Made by a program: the position numbers and the translations under genes. The notes beneath the pieces are model-generated. The model saw nothing but the letters and a program-made list of their open reading frames with translations, ran no database searches and was not told the DNA's origin. From contig NC_012870.2 in the NCBI RefSeq assembly GCF_000003195.3, forward strand, positions 12,826,501 to 12,890,500: 64,000 bases of DNA, in the 5' to 3' direction. This DNA is from Sorghum bicolor. Taxonomy: Eukaryota; Streptophyta; Magnoliopsida; Poales; Poaceae. Numbering within the stretch: the stretch's first letter is position 1; every line of letters begins with the position of its first letter. Of the stretch, positions 47,246 to 57,543 are shown piece by piece.

Positions 47246-50200
47246 TGTGGCAGAACCCCCTAAGTGTTCGGGCCCACCGGCACCTGCCATTGTCCTAAGG
47301 ACCTCTGACGGTGATGCCGGGAGTCCTCCCACTTTAGAAGTCCGATGAGCATCACGGGACGCTCATTCCACTGCTACCTGTGGCGTACCAAGCTGCTCGT
47401 CCTGACCACTGGTAATGGTCAAACAACGAAAACTGCTTCTTCTCGCCCTTACAGGATAGCAAGTGGCCACCTTAACACCAGGATCATTCGTTGCGAAGAT
47501 AAAGCAGTAACTCAACGACACAAGACCAAAATAATATTTCAGAGTGAAACAGCGGAAGTATTACATAACTTAATTTACAAAAGGAGTTCTTCCAAATAGT
47601 AGAGTGTTATTACAAGCCTGGTCCAGCGGAGCAACTGAAACTTTAGTATAGACAGCACAAATTTACAGACCCTGCCCATGGGTCACGCTTATTCTTCTTC
47701 GTCGTCAACCTCGACGACGGTCACACAGCAGGGTCCGAAACAAGTCGGCTCCTGCGCTTCACCTGCAACAGGGGTATTGAAACCCTGAGTACGGGAGTAC
47801 TCAACAAGACTTATCCGACGGAAAAAGAGGAGAATTTAGGGATGCAGGCTTAGGGTAGACAAGGGGTGGCTAAGCAAGGAGCCCAATTGTTTTGCGTAAA
47901 AGCTTACTAGTAGTGCATCCTTATTTTCAAGTTTTACCCCGAATTCCTCCCTCGCAGAGGCAGAGGAATTCGAGGATAGTCTAACTGGTTGTTCCCCACA
48001 GACGAATCCGTGAGTTCCTAGTCCTATCATTAAGTATTATTTATCGATGGCCATAGCTTCATGTCGCTATGAGTCCGGGAATTGGGATCCGAATCTCATG
48101 AGACATTTTCCCCTTTCTCATTTTATCACTTAGTTGCATATTTAACTACGATGAGGGTCGAAGGAATTGAGTCTCCCAATCGGGGAGCAACGACGATTCG
48201 AATCGCTTAGCAATCCAGCTGGAGTTCCTAACCACCCGACATATGTAGAATCAAATCTTGCATATATCAACCCAAATCAAGCTCTCCCCAAATTTGACCA
48301 GGTTCGCGGCACCCGAGAGCACAGTACTCCACCATCCTACAGCCGATCTAGATGTTTTCCGGTCATCTCAGATCCGTAAGGTGGGTACACACTACTCTCG
48401 CCATCTTTCCACTCCCAGTGCGCGAGTAGCTGTTCGCGTCGAGGGATCACAAGACTGGGCTTGCCGAGGGCAAGTGGCTAGTACTATAAATTCTCAACCC
48501 AGCAGGCCAACAACGGACCGGTCCTTAATCGACACAGTTGGAGACACTACTTTAAGACTCCATTCTTAAAGCAAGTCCACCGACCGGTCTCAATTTGAAA
48601 CATCATTGATCATAAGTGTATTCCACAACAACCCTTCAAACTTTCTTGTTTTAAAACCTATCTAGTAGCAGGGCTAAGCATCACTACGCAGTTTAAAATA
48701 AAACAGGTGTCAAGGACAGGATAACAGATATCAAGGTAGTAAATGCAGCAAGTAGGTTAACCCAATTCTCAACTACCTAATGCAGCATTTTCAATTCATA
48801 AGTGATAAAAGATTTAAAACATCCAAGGAGGGGTTAATGCATCCGGGGCTTGCCTTGGTTGCAGGGCAGAGAGGGACCCTCGGAGACTTCCCAAGTCTCG
48901 GATCCGACTTCCTCGAACGGAGCACCGACCTCGGGGTTCGGTTCAACGGGCGCTCCTTCGGTCACGGACACTATACGCAAAATGATGAATGCTCATGAGA
49001 TGCGTATGACAATTATGCAAGAAGGGCTAAATCAAGTACAATTTGTCTTCCCAATGCAATATAGAATAATTAATAATAAATTTGTTCACTAACCTATTGT
49101 TTTTACTCAAGAGGTTGCATCTGTAATCTAAGACTTTATTTAATTCATAATTATCTTAAATTAATTAATTATTAAATCTATTTATCTTAATTAATTTTTA
49201 ATTAATTACTAATGACAGTAATTAAGCATTAGGGCTAAACAACAATTAAATGCCAAAGGTCATTAGGGTTAATGACCTCAGGTCATCACACAATCCAAAA
49301 GTCACTCAACCCTAATTATGAGGATTTAACTAATCACTAGTTAATTATTTTGGAATTATTATTCAAGTACTAAATAAGGGTTTATTAATATTTCAATCAA
49401 ACATTATCCAAATGCTACCAAATTTTGTGTGGAGCCAGGGAATAATATTCAGAGGCTCCCCACAATTTTTGGTGATTTTTGGACATGTAAATAAATTATT
49501 AAAATTCTTAGAAGTTTTATTCATTATATAAAGTAGGAAATTTTTACACCCTTGCAAACTATTGGAAAACAGATACTAATATTTTTCCATTGTTCTATTC
49601 CTTTTAGGGAAGCTCTACAAAAATTCCTATGATTTTTGAATCAACACAGGATTTATTACACAATTTCAAATATAAAACAAAAACTGCATAAAAGAAAAAA
49701 AAGAAAAGACATTGCAGCGGGTGGCCGGATTTCGGCCCGCAGGCCGGCCCGCTTCGGCTCGGCCCGCGCGGACGCTGCGCACGCCGCCTTCTCTCCGCGC
49801 GTCCGCTGACGAGCGGGGCCTGCTCGTCAGGCCCCTCCCCCCTTCCAGCGAGACGCTGACAGGACGACCCCGCCTGTCAGCTGCGTCTCCTACGCGTACG
49901 GCGGCGCTGCCGCAGCTCCGGCGGCCGCTAGCGAGGTCCCTGGCTCCCGCGTGCGCGCGCACCAGCTCCGCCTCACCTCCGCGGACCCCTCTCTACCACG
50001 TACTCGCGCTCTTCTGCCTTCTTCCTATCGCAACCGCGTCACCGGCGGACGGCCGCCATGGCCGACTATCGGCCGGCCACCAGGACCCGGTAGAGTGCAA
50101 GCTGACGGTCTAGGGAGCTCCTACAGGGGTTGGGGAGGATGGTGCTCACGGTGCAAGTCTCGGGGAAGCAGCTGAAGCCGCTGGCGACGGAAGCAGTGTC

Positions 50201-51518
50201 GTCGGGCGGGAGCTCTGGCTCCGGCCAGCTTGTTCCGGTGATCCTGCTCACATTCAAGGAGAGGGAGCAAGCGCATGAGCAACCGGGGCACGGAGGGAAC
50301 TCGAAACAGTCGCCAGAGGGGTGTGATACTCACTGGAATACCGTGGCCACGGGAAGAACTCCGCGGCGGCGGTCTCGGCCGGAGTTGGAGAAGAGGGAGG
50401 AGCTCTGGCGTTTGAGGGGGTTAGAGAGGAAATTTGGGGGTGCACTGGATTCGCAAGGAGGTGGCGAATACGGCAGCGTGCTCAATTTGGCGCGAAAGGA
50501 ACGGAGTGCGGTGGATTTCAGAGAGAAAGAGATCGAGTTCCTCCGGCCGTGGTCAGTGAAAACGGACGGCGTCGTCCACGTCGGTGCTCAAGTGGAGGGG
50601 GAAGGCAAGTCCGGGGCATCCACGTCGCCTGGCGACCCTGGCAGCAAGCAGCTGCGTGCACTCACGCATGCGCGCGGCGCTGCTCGCGCGGCAGCTGCGC
50701 TGGACAGGGTGCCGGTGATCCCTATCGGATCACTGTAGCAACCCCTATCTTCCCCCTTTTGTCCCCTTGCGAAATTCAGCCAAAATTTGAACTAAAGCCC
50801 AAATTCCACCAAAACAAAAGTTGTGCCAAATTTTGTAAGCTACAAATCATATTTAGGTGACCAGAGCTGATTTTGAGTGTAACAGGGTGAATTTGGCCAA
50901 AACAGTTTGAAAATCAAACTCAAATCAAGGAAATTCCAAATTTTTGAATTGCGGCAAAACAGAATTTCCAAAATTACTTTTGATTTTGCATAACAACTTG
51001 AAAAACTCCCAACATGAAAGTTGCTCAACTTTTTGTGCTCTACAACTTTCTTGTTGACCACTTTTTAAAATTCCAAATAGATTTTGAACTGGGGTTTTAA
51101 GTTGGAAAAGGGGACAATTTCTGGAAATCTGTATTTTCAAAATTACTTTGAATTTTGTATTGAAACTTCAAAAACTCAAAACACCAAAGTTGTACATCTT
51201 GCCAAGAGCTACAACTTTGCTTTTGAACTCAACCTCAAATTTTGCTTAGTTTTTGACTTATGCAAAAGGGGGCAATTCTAGGATCCAGAAATCAGGGTTT
51301 TTCCCCCCCTTAGCTTTTCGGAAAATTCCCACCCTAGGATTTTAGCAACCACACAAGCATCAACATTCCACATAAACACACTCTACCTCCCTAAGCTCAA
51401 GCAATAAAAATAAACTTGTTTTAAGTTGATGCATGCCAATGTGCTTTAACAAATATGATTTGCAATGCTCATGATGACATGATCCATTTTTAGTAACCGT
51501 AACATCAGGGATGTTACA
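47246..51518 (-). repeat. 3' LTR (4273 bp)
   Basis: Starts TGTAACATCCCTGATGTTAC and ends GGTTCTGCCACA when read in element sense, so TG...CA ends. A ~1-kb GC-rich block (49715-50745) sits between AT-rich arms. Near the start (50960-51225) a ~168-bp degenerate tandem repeat occurs (CAAAATTACTTT...CTACAACTTT). Plus-strand ORFs within it, up to 202 aa, are antisense and have no family resemblance. Confidence 0.95.
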
Positions 51519-51535
51519 GCCCTTCCCCCTTAAAG
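51519..51535 (-). promoter_or_regulatory. Polypurine tract of the nested chromovirus
   Basis: Minus strand reads TTTAAGGGGGAAGGGC immediately before the 3' LTR. This is the expected plus-strand primer site for reverse transcription. Confidence 0.8.
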
Positions 51536-51725
51536 AAATCTCGTCCCCGAGATTTAAAACCTTAGGGTAAGTAATGGAAAAGGAAATTTGTCAAAACTCT
51601 TTCATCTTCAACTTTTCCATAAGGCAAGGAGTTGGGGAAAAAAATACTTCATTATAAGTATATATGTACATTAAGTACATGGCTTTGGTGACTCTTTTCC
51701 TTCACTAGAGTACACTCTCTGGTTA

Positions 51726-54700
51726 TCATCTATTGTCCTGAAGAGAAGCATGGAATTCAGGAAAATTCTCTAGCAAGTAATCCTCAGATTCCCAGGTGGC
51801 TTCTTCTTCAGAGTGCTGGCTCCATTGTACCTTATACCATTTGGTGGTTGTTCTTCGAGTAACTCTATCTTTTTGATCCAGTACTCGGATAGGATATTCC
51901 GAATAAGTTAGATCTGGTTCAAGCTTTACATCTTCAATATCTTGAACTCGGTCTGGTACCCGAAGACACTTTTTCAGTTGAGACACATGGAACACATTAT
52001 GTACCCCGGATAATCGTTCGGGCAGTTTAAGGCGGTAAGCGACTTGTCCACATCGGTCAATAATTGGAAATGGACCAATGTAACGAGGCGCTAACTTGCC
52101 TTTAACACCAAAACGATTTACTCCTTTCATTGGGGATACTTTCAAATATACATGATCACCTTTGGCGAACTTCAATGGTCGACGTCTTTTATCAGTGTAA
52201 CTTTTCTGTCGGGACTGAGCAACTTTCAAGTTATTTTGGATTTGTTTCACTTTGTTCTCAGTCTCTTTCACTAAGTCAACTCCGAAGAACCATCTTTCTC
52301 CAGGTTCCGACCAGTGTAACGGAGTTCGACATCGGCGACCATACAGTGCCTCAAAGGGAGCCATTTTGATACTCTCTTGATAGCTATTATTGTAGGAAAA
52401 TTCTGCTAGAGGCAAGCAGTCATCCCACTTATCTGGAAAATTCAGGGCACAAGATCTTAATAGATCTTCTAGGGTTTGATTCACCCTTTCAGTTTGCCCA
52501 CCGGTTTGAGGGTGGTAGGCTGTGCTGTATAAAAGCTTAGTGCCCAGGGACTCATGTAAACATTTCCAGAATTGGGAGACAAATTGTGTGCCTCTATCCG
52601 ACACTATTGTTTTTGGCACCCCATGCAGACTTAGGATACGGTCGAAATAAATCTTAGCATAGGTGGAGGCAGGATACAATAGCTTTACCGGCAGAAAATG
52701 TGCTGTTTTGGTGAGACGATCGACTATGACCCAAATGGAATCAAATCCCTTGGCCGTCTTGGGTAACCCTACTATGAAATCCATACTTATGTCATCCCAT
52801 TTCCATGCGGGGATAGGCAAAGGTTGCAACTCCCCAGCGGACTTGAGATGAATGGCTTTGACTTTTCGACAGGTATCACATTGGGCCACATAACGAGCTA
52901 TCTCTATCTTCATTTTTGTCCACCAAAATCTTTGCCTTAGGTCCTGATACATCTTATTGCTTCCCGGATGAATAGAATACCTCGTGGTATGAGCTTCATC
53001 TAGGATTCGTTGACGTAACTCAGGTACCTTTGGAACCACTAACCGGTTCTTGAACCAAATTACTCCTGCATCATCCACCCTAAAGTCGGTGGGTGCTCTA
53101 TTAGAAATCTTTTCTTTAAGATGTTTCATACCTTTGTTTTCTTTTTGTGCCTTTATGATTTGAGCTTCGAGATCGAAATCGATCTTTAAATTGGAAAGGC
53201 TTCCTTGGGAAATCATTTCTATTCCCAAGTTCTCTAGCTCTTGGCACAAAGTTATATCCCTAGGCGTCACTGTTAAGCAATTACAGTGAGCCTTACGACT
53301 GAGGGCATCCGCTACTACATTTGCCTTGCCAGGGTGATAATGCACCTCAAGGTCGTAATCTTTAATTAACTCTAGCCACCTTCGCTGGCGCATATTAAGC
53401 TCGGCTTGAGTAAAGATATACTTCAAGCTTTTGTGATCGGTGTATAAATGACATGTGTTCCCCAACAAATAATGACGCCAGATCTTTAATGCATGTACCA
53501 CGGCGGCTAGTTCGAGATCATGGGTCGGGTAATTCTCTTCATGCGGTTTGAGTTGCCTGGAGGCATAAGCAATTACACGACCCTCCTGCATTAGCACACA
53601 GCCTAATCCAATCCCCGATGCGTCACAATATACATCAAAGGGTTTTTCAATATCTGGCTGGGCTAAGACAGGTGCAGTTGTCAACAACCTTTTCAGAGTC
53701 TGAAAGGCTTGCTCACATTGGGGTGACCAAACAAATTTTGTTTGACTTTTGAGCAAGGTTGTGATTGGTTTGGCAACTCTGGAAAAGTCCGGGATAAAAC
53801 GACGGTAATATCCCGCCATGCCCAGAAAACTACGGACCTCATGTACCGTAGTCGGGGGTTTCCAATTCAACACATCTTCTACCTTGCCTGGGTCTACAGC
53901 GACTCCTTCCGCTGATAATACATGACCCAGGAAATGAACTTTGTCCAACCAGAATTCACATTTGCTGAACTTGGCATATAGCTGATGCTCCCTAAGACGG
54001 GTCAGCACGATTCTCAAGTGTTCAGCATGTTCCTTCTTAGTCTTGGAGTAAATCAAAATGTCGTCAATAAAGACAACAACAAATTTATCTAGTTCTGGCA
54101 TGAAGACAGAGTTCATCAGGTACATAAAATGGGCCGGTGCGTTAGTCAACCCAAAAGACATCACCAAGTATTCATACAGCCCGTAACGGGTTGTAAAAGC
54201 TGTCTTGGGCACATCTTCCGGCCTAATTTTAATTTGGTGGTACCCTGATCTCAAGTCAATTTTTGAGAATACCTTGGCCCCGGCTAACTGGTCAAATAAT
54301 AAGTCAATGCGGGGCAGTGGGTACTTGTTCTTAATCGTCACCTCATTTAGGGGACGATAGTCGACACACAGCCTTAATGTGTGATCTTTCTTTTTCACGA
54401 ACAAGGCTGGGCAACCCCATGGAGAAGAACTGGGCTGAATAAAACCTTTCTGTAACAACTCCTGTAATTGGGCTTTTAATTCAGCCAGCTCTTTCGGTGC
54501 CATTCTGTAGGCCCTTCGAGATATTGGGGCTGTCCCTGGTTTCAATTCTATACTGAATTGTACATCCCGGTCCGGAGGCAGACCTGGTAAGTCTTCAGGA
54601 AATACATCCAGGAAATCTCGAACTACCGGGATATCTTTGACTTCAGACACCTTAGCGGCATGAACTTGCCCAATTGTCCGCTTGGGAGTGACTAATTGAA

Positions 54701-56258
54701 TTAGCAAGTAAGAATTCTCATTGGGCAATGGAATTTTAATAGTTCGATGCAAAGTGTCCAACACAACCCCTCGTTGTGCCATCCAGTTCATGCCTAAGAT
54801 GACATCAATCCCTTGGTCCTTAAGGACAATCATGCTAGTAGGAAAATTGTGCCCACCAAATTCGATGGGTACTTGGTGAACCATTTCTTTAGACATCAGC
54901 CGTCCTCCTGGCGACTGTATATAAAAATGATCTTGTGTTTCCCCAATGGGTATGCCATGCTTTAACACAAAGGTGCGATTAATGAATGTATGGGATGCAC
55001 CAGAATCGAAGAGCATTAAAGCAGGATGTTTCGCGACAGGAAACGTACCCATCATCACCGGTTCACCCTCTGGAATCGTTTCCACTTCAGTATGGAAAAC
55101 TTGCCCTGTCTTCTTTACCGGTCTACCTTTCTGTACTTGTTGCCCTTTCTGAGCCCCAGTTCTGAACTGACTCGGCTGGGGTTGGCCCATAGGTGGCCTT
55201 GGAAAGGTAGGGTTGGTTTGGCGGGGAAAAGGGCACTCTTTAGAGAAATGCCCAGGCTTACCACAATTGAAGCAAGGGTAATTGTGGCTGGGCGGAGCAG
55301 TAGGGCGAACACCCAGGGCGTTCGGCTGGCGTGGTGCAAAAGCGATGGCAGTAGGTCGAGAGTATACCTGCTGCCCAGGTCTGTACTGTGGAGGGGAGAA
55401 AGGACCACGATAAGGTGACGGTGCTTGGAAACGTCCGTGGCCCTGTGGATGATATAGGATCCTCTGGCGCTTTTGACCGCGACCAGAGAAAGAAGAGGAA
55501 GCAGCCTTCTTCTTGGCTTCCTTGTGTTTCCTATTCTTTTCCTCAGAGGCGATGGCAATATTTACCGCCTCATAGAAAGTAGCATTTTGGCAAGTGGTCA
55601 TCATGGTCTGAAGTTTAGTATTTAGACCACGCATGAAACAGGCTTTCTTCTTCCTGTCTGTGTTCACATAATCCGTGGCATATTGAGAGAGATGATTGAA
55701 CCTTGCCACGTATTCCATAACACTCTTATCGCCTTGCTGCAAGGCGAGAAACTCTTCGGCCTTCATTGCCATGAGCTCTTCGGGGATGTAGTGGGCGCGA
55801 AACGCGTCCCTAAACTCGGTCCAGGTAACTTGGTGTCCGGGAGCTTGAATAGCTAAGAAGTTCTCCCACCAGGCACCTGCAGCTCCTCGAAGCTGCTGAG
55901 CTGCAAATAGGGGTTTCTGAGTTTCTGAACACTGAATCAAACTGAACTTATGTTCCATGGTTCGGAGCCAGTCATCCGCTTCTAAAGGCTCATCGGCCTT
56001 TGTGAACACCGGGGGCCTGGTCTCGGTAAAATCCACATACCGAGTCTCTCCGTCCCCGTTACGCGGTGCCCTGAAGTTTGGAGCAGGGTGTGGTTGACGC
56101 TGTGCTAGCTCGCGCAGCAAGCGAGCATTATCAGTAGTGGCACTTAACAAAACAGCAATGGCGTGAGCCAAAGAAGGCGGAGCAGGTGGAGGGTTGGGGA
56201 TATTATCCCCTCCCTGAGATGTTCCAGCTCCATCAGATCCGCGAGTACGCATCGGCAT
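51726..56258 (-). CDS. Gag-Pol polyprotein of Ty3/gypsy chromovirus (1510 aa)
   Basis: Single uninterrupted frame. Order of domains: retrotransposon Gag (about 80-210), CCHC zinc knuckle [14 protein letters not shown] (from C329), aspartic protease with DSGASH (D418), reverse transcriptase with FIDD (D732/D733), RNase H with YCDASG (D879), integrase zinc-binding domain (HPG...CDTCRK), and DDE core D1160, D1221, E1257. A chromodomain-like tail follows at about 1455-1502 (Y1455 and W1479 of the aromatic cage present, third cage residue not evident). All catalytic residues are present. The PR-RT-RH-INT order defines Ty3/gypsy, and the tail defines a chromovirus. The ATG context is weak (CAG before ATG), and the ATG follows a sequence that looks like a 3' splice site. 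It shares a frame with the upstream accessory ORF but is separated by stops. Confidence 0.96.
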   Translation of the reverse strand: MPMRTRGSDGAGTSQGGDNIPNPPPAPPSLAHAIAVLLSATTDNARLLRELAQRQPHPAPNFRAPRNGDGETRYVDFTETRPPVFTKADEPLEADDWLRTMEHKFSLIQCSETQKPLFAAQQLRGAAGAWWENFLAIQAPGHQVTWTEFRDAFRAHYIPEELMAMKAEEFLALQQGDKSVMEYVARFNHLSQYATDYVNTDRKKKACFMRGLNTKLQTMMTTCQNATFYEAVNIAIASEEKNRKHKEAKKKAASSSFSGRGQKRQRILYHPQGHGRFQAPSPYRGPFSPPQYRPGQQVYSRPTAIAFAPRQPNALGVRPTAPPSHNYPCFNCGKPGHFSKECPFPRQTNPTFPRPPMGQPQPSQFRTGAQKGQQVQKGRPVKKTGQVFHTEVETIPEGEPVMMGTFPVAKHPALMLFDSGASHTFINRTFVLKHGIPIGETQDHFYIQSPGGRLMSKEMVHQVPIEFGGHNFPTSMIVLKDQGIDVILGMNWMAQRGVVLDTLHRTIKIPLPNENSYLLIQLVTPKRTIGQVHAAKVSEVKDIPVVRDFLDVFPEDLPGLPPDRDVQFSIELKPGTAPISRRAYRMAPKELAELKAQLQELLQKGFIQPSSSPWGCPALFVKKKDHTLRLCVDYRPLNEVTIKNKYPLPRIDLLFDQLAGAKVFSKIDLRSGYHQIKIRPEDVPKTAFTTRYGLYEYLVMSFGLTNAPAHFMYLMNSVFMPELDKFVVVFIDDILIYSKTKKEHAEHLRIVLTRLREHQLYAKFSKCEFWLDKVHFLGHVLSAEGVAVDPGKVEDVLNWKPPTTVHEVRSFLGMAGYYRRFIPDFSRVAKPITTLLKSQTKFVWSPQCEQAFQTLKRLLTTAPVLAQPDIEKPFDVYCDASGIGLGCVLMQEGRVIAYASRQLKPHEENYPTHDLELAAVVHALKIWRHYLLGNTCHLYTDHKSLKYIFTQAELNMRQRRWLELIKDYDLEVHYHPGKANVVADALSRKAHCNCLTVTPRDITLCQELENLGIEMISQGSLSNLKIDFDLEAQIIKAQKENKGMKHLKEKISNRAPTDFRVDDAGVIWFKNRLVVPKVPELRQRILDEAHTTRYSIHPGSNKMYQDLRQRFWWTKMKIEIARYVAQCDTCRKVKAIHLKSAGELQPLPIPAWKWDDISMDFIVGLPKTAKGFDSIWVIVDRLTKTAHFLPVKLLYPASTYAKIYFDRILSLHGVPKTIVSDRGTQFVSQFWKCLHESLGTKLLYSTAYHPQTGGQTERVNQTLEDLLRSCALNFPDKWDDCLPLAEFSYNNSYQESIKMAPFEALYGRRCRTPLHWSEPGERWFFGVDLVKETENKVKQIQNNLKVAQSRQKSYTDKRRRPLKFAKGDHVYLKVSPMKGVNRFGVKGKLAPRYIGPFPIIDRCGQVAYRLKLPERLSGVHNVFHVSQLKKCLRVPDRVQDIEDVKLEPDLTYSEYPIRVLDQKDRVTRRTTTKWYKVQWSQHSEEEATWESEDYLLENFPEFHASLQDNR

Positions 56259-56465
56259 CTGTTACAAGAATCGTAGATACCTGTTACCACGTAAAATTCA
56301 TAACACAGAACATATCTTACATTCACTTATTAAACATTAGTTCGACACATCAAGAGTAAACAAGTACAACTTTTCAAACCAAAAGAGGACTTATATATTA
56401 CAAACCCGAACCCCACTACGGCAAGCTAAGATCCCTACAACGACGTTGCCCTCGGTTTCACCGAA
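56259..56465 (-). promoter_or_regulatory. Spacer with candidate 3' splice site before gag
   Basis: 207 nt between the accessory ORF stop (TAG) and the gag ATG. Several in-frame stops rule out simple readthrough. It ends TCTACGATTCTTGTAACAG|ATG, pyrimidine-rich with a terminal CAG exactly at the gag start codon. That could allow a spliced mRNA with gag first. Inference only. Confidence 0.4.
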
Positions 56466-57170
56466 CTAATCGGTGTGGCCAGAGCTGTAGCCCGGGTCGT
56501 CATTGCCATCATCCTGATTACCCCCTGGGTTGTGGTCATCGGGGTCGGACTCCTCTTCATCACTGAGGCCTGGATCGGGTTCTCCATCGTCTGCCAGCTC
56601 GCCATCCGTATCCATTTCTCCTTCGCCGGGAGGTGGGTGGAGTTGATGATACAGATCAAATGCAATATCACGATATTGCATAGCCAAATCATTAACTGTA
56701 TCTAAGTGATGTGCCAGCTCCAGTTTCTCCAGCTGGAGCTGGTCCTCTCGTTGCCACGCGACATCCCGTTGTGCGGTGACCGTGGCCGCCATCTTCACAT
56801 ACAAATCCTTAAGATACTTGGCCTTGCCCAACTTTGCGTTCATCCTAGTTAACTCATGCCTATGGGTGCTCCTAGCTTCTTCCTCTCGGGCAATGGCTGC
56901 ATTCCGCTCCTCCACCATCCGAGACAACATAGCTTCACAATTTTCTGTAGCTTGTTTTTCTTTGGCCAGTTGAGCTTTAAGTTTGCCAATCTCCATAACA
57001 TTGTACATTCTCTCTCTCATCACCTCAGTCAACTCGGCGGACAACCTGTCCACCTCCTGCTGAGGCGGTGAACGGCTACTACTGGCTTGATCACTGCGTG
57101 GAGCTAGCTGATGTCGGGGAACTCCTTTTGGACCAGTCCGCTTACGCGGGGTCTGCTTCTGACGAGCCAT
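56466..57170 (-). CDS. Accessory ORF with histone H3-tail-like N-terminus (234 aa)
   Basis: Lies between the primer site and gag in the element's sense; not a standard Ty3/gypsy gene. The first residues, MARQKQTPRKRTGPKG, match mature histone H3 (ARTKQTARKSTGGK) at A1, R2, K4, Q5, T6, R8, K9, T11, G12 and K14. A PR-QLA match follows, offset by one residue. There is no histone fold. Residues about 38-165 are a long Glu/Lys/Arg/Leu-rich helix with heptad character (coiled coil). The last ~45 residues are strongly acidic (DGELADDGEPDPG...). The start context is optimal (A at -3, G at +4). It sits directly after CTCACCCTCTACAG|G, a strong 3' splice-site look-alike. Function unknown; the H3 resemblance suggests interaction with chromatin readers or writers, or with the element's own chromodomain. 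Confidence 0.8.
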   Translation of the reverse strand: MARQKQTPRKRTGPKGVPRHQLAPRSDQASSSRSPPQQEVDRLSAELTEVMRERMYNVMEIGKLKAQLAKEKQATENCEAMLSRMVEERNAAIAREEEARSTHRHELTRMNAKLGKAKYLKDLYVKMAATVTAQRDVAWQREDQLQLEKLELAHHLDTVNDLAMQYRDIAFDLYHQLHPPPGEGEMDTDGELADDGEPDPGLSDEEESDPDDHNPGGNQDDGNDDPGYSSGHTD

Positions 57171-57529
57171 CCTGTAGAGGGTGAGTTTAGATTAGTAAGG
57201 GAGACCTTAAAGGTTAGCAAGAATAGGACTGATTCTATTCACCCAACCCAAACAAGGAGGAAGGAACTTAACCAGTTAATATATCATGATGCATGCACGA
57301 ACTTACGATTCCTACTAACAATTCATAACAACAGGACCTTAAATTTTTACAACATAGGGCAATACTTTATGTTGCTCCTCCATACCACTTCAAAAATTCT
57401 AAGAAAGCCTACAGACAGGGATAGGTTATGACTAAGCACTTGGACTCAAAATAGGCAGATTTATAGTACTAGATCCAAACGAATTTTTGAAGTTTTTCAA
57501 TAAGTACAGCAGTCATCTTAGCAACGAAT

Positions 57530-57541
57530 GCTCTGATACCA
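57530..57541 (-). promoter_or_regulatory. Primer binding site (initiator tRNA-Met)
   Basis: Minus strand TGGTATCAGAGC, two bases after the end of the 5' LTR. It is complementary to the 3' end of plant initiator tRNA-Met, the usual primer for plant chromoviruses. Confidence 0.9.
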
Positions 57542-57543
57542 GC

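Noticed and set aside
50130..50738. 202-aa plus-strand ORF in the LTR (and its twin at 60428-61036)
   Set aside because: It is antisense to the element, lies in the GC-rich LTR block where stops are rare, and has low-complexity composition without any domain. Its duplication only reflects LTR identity.
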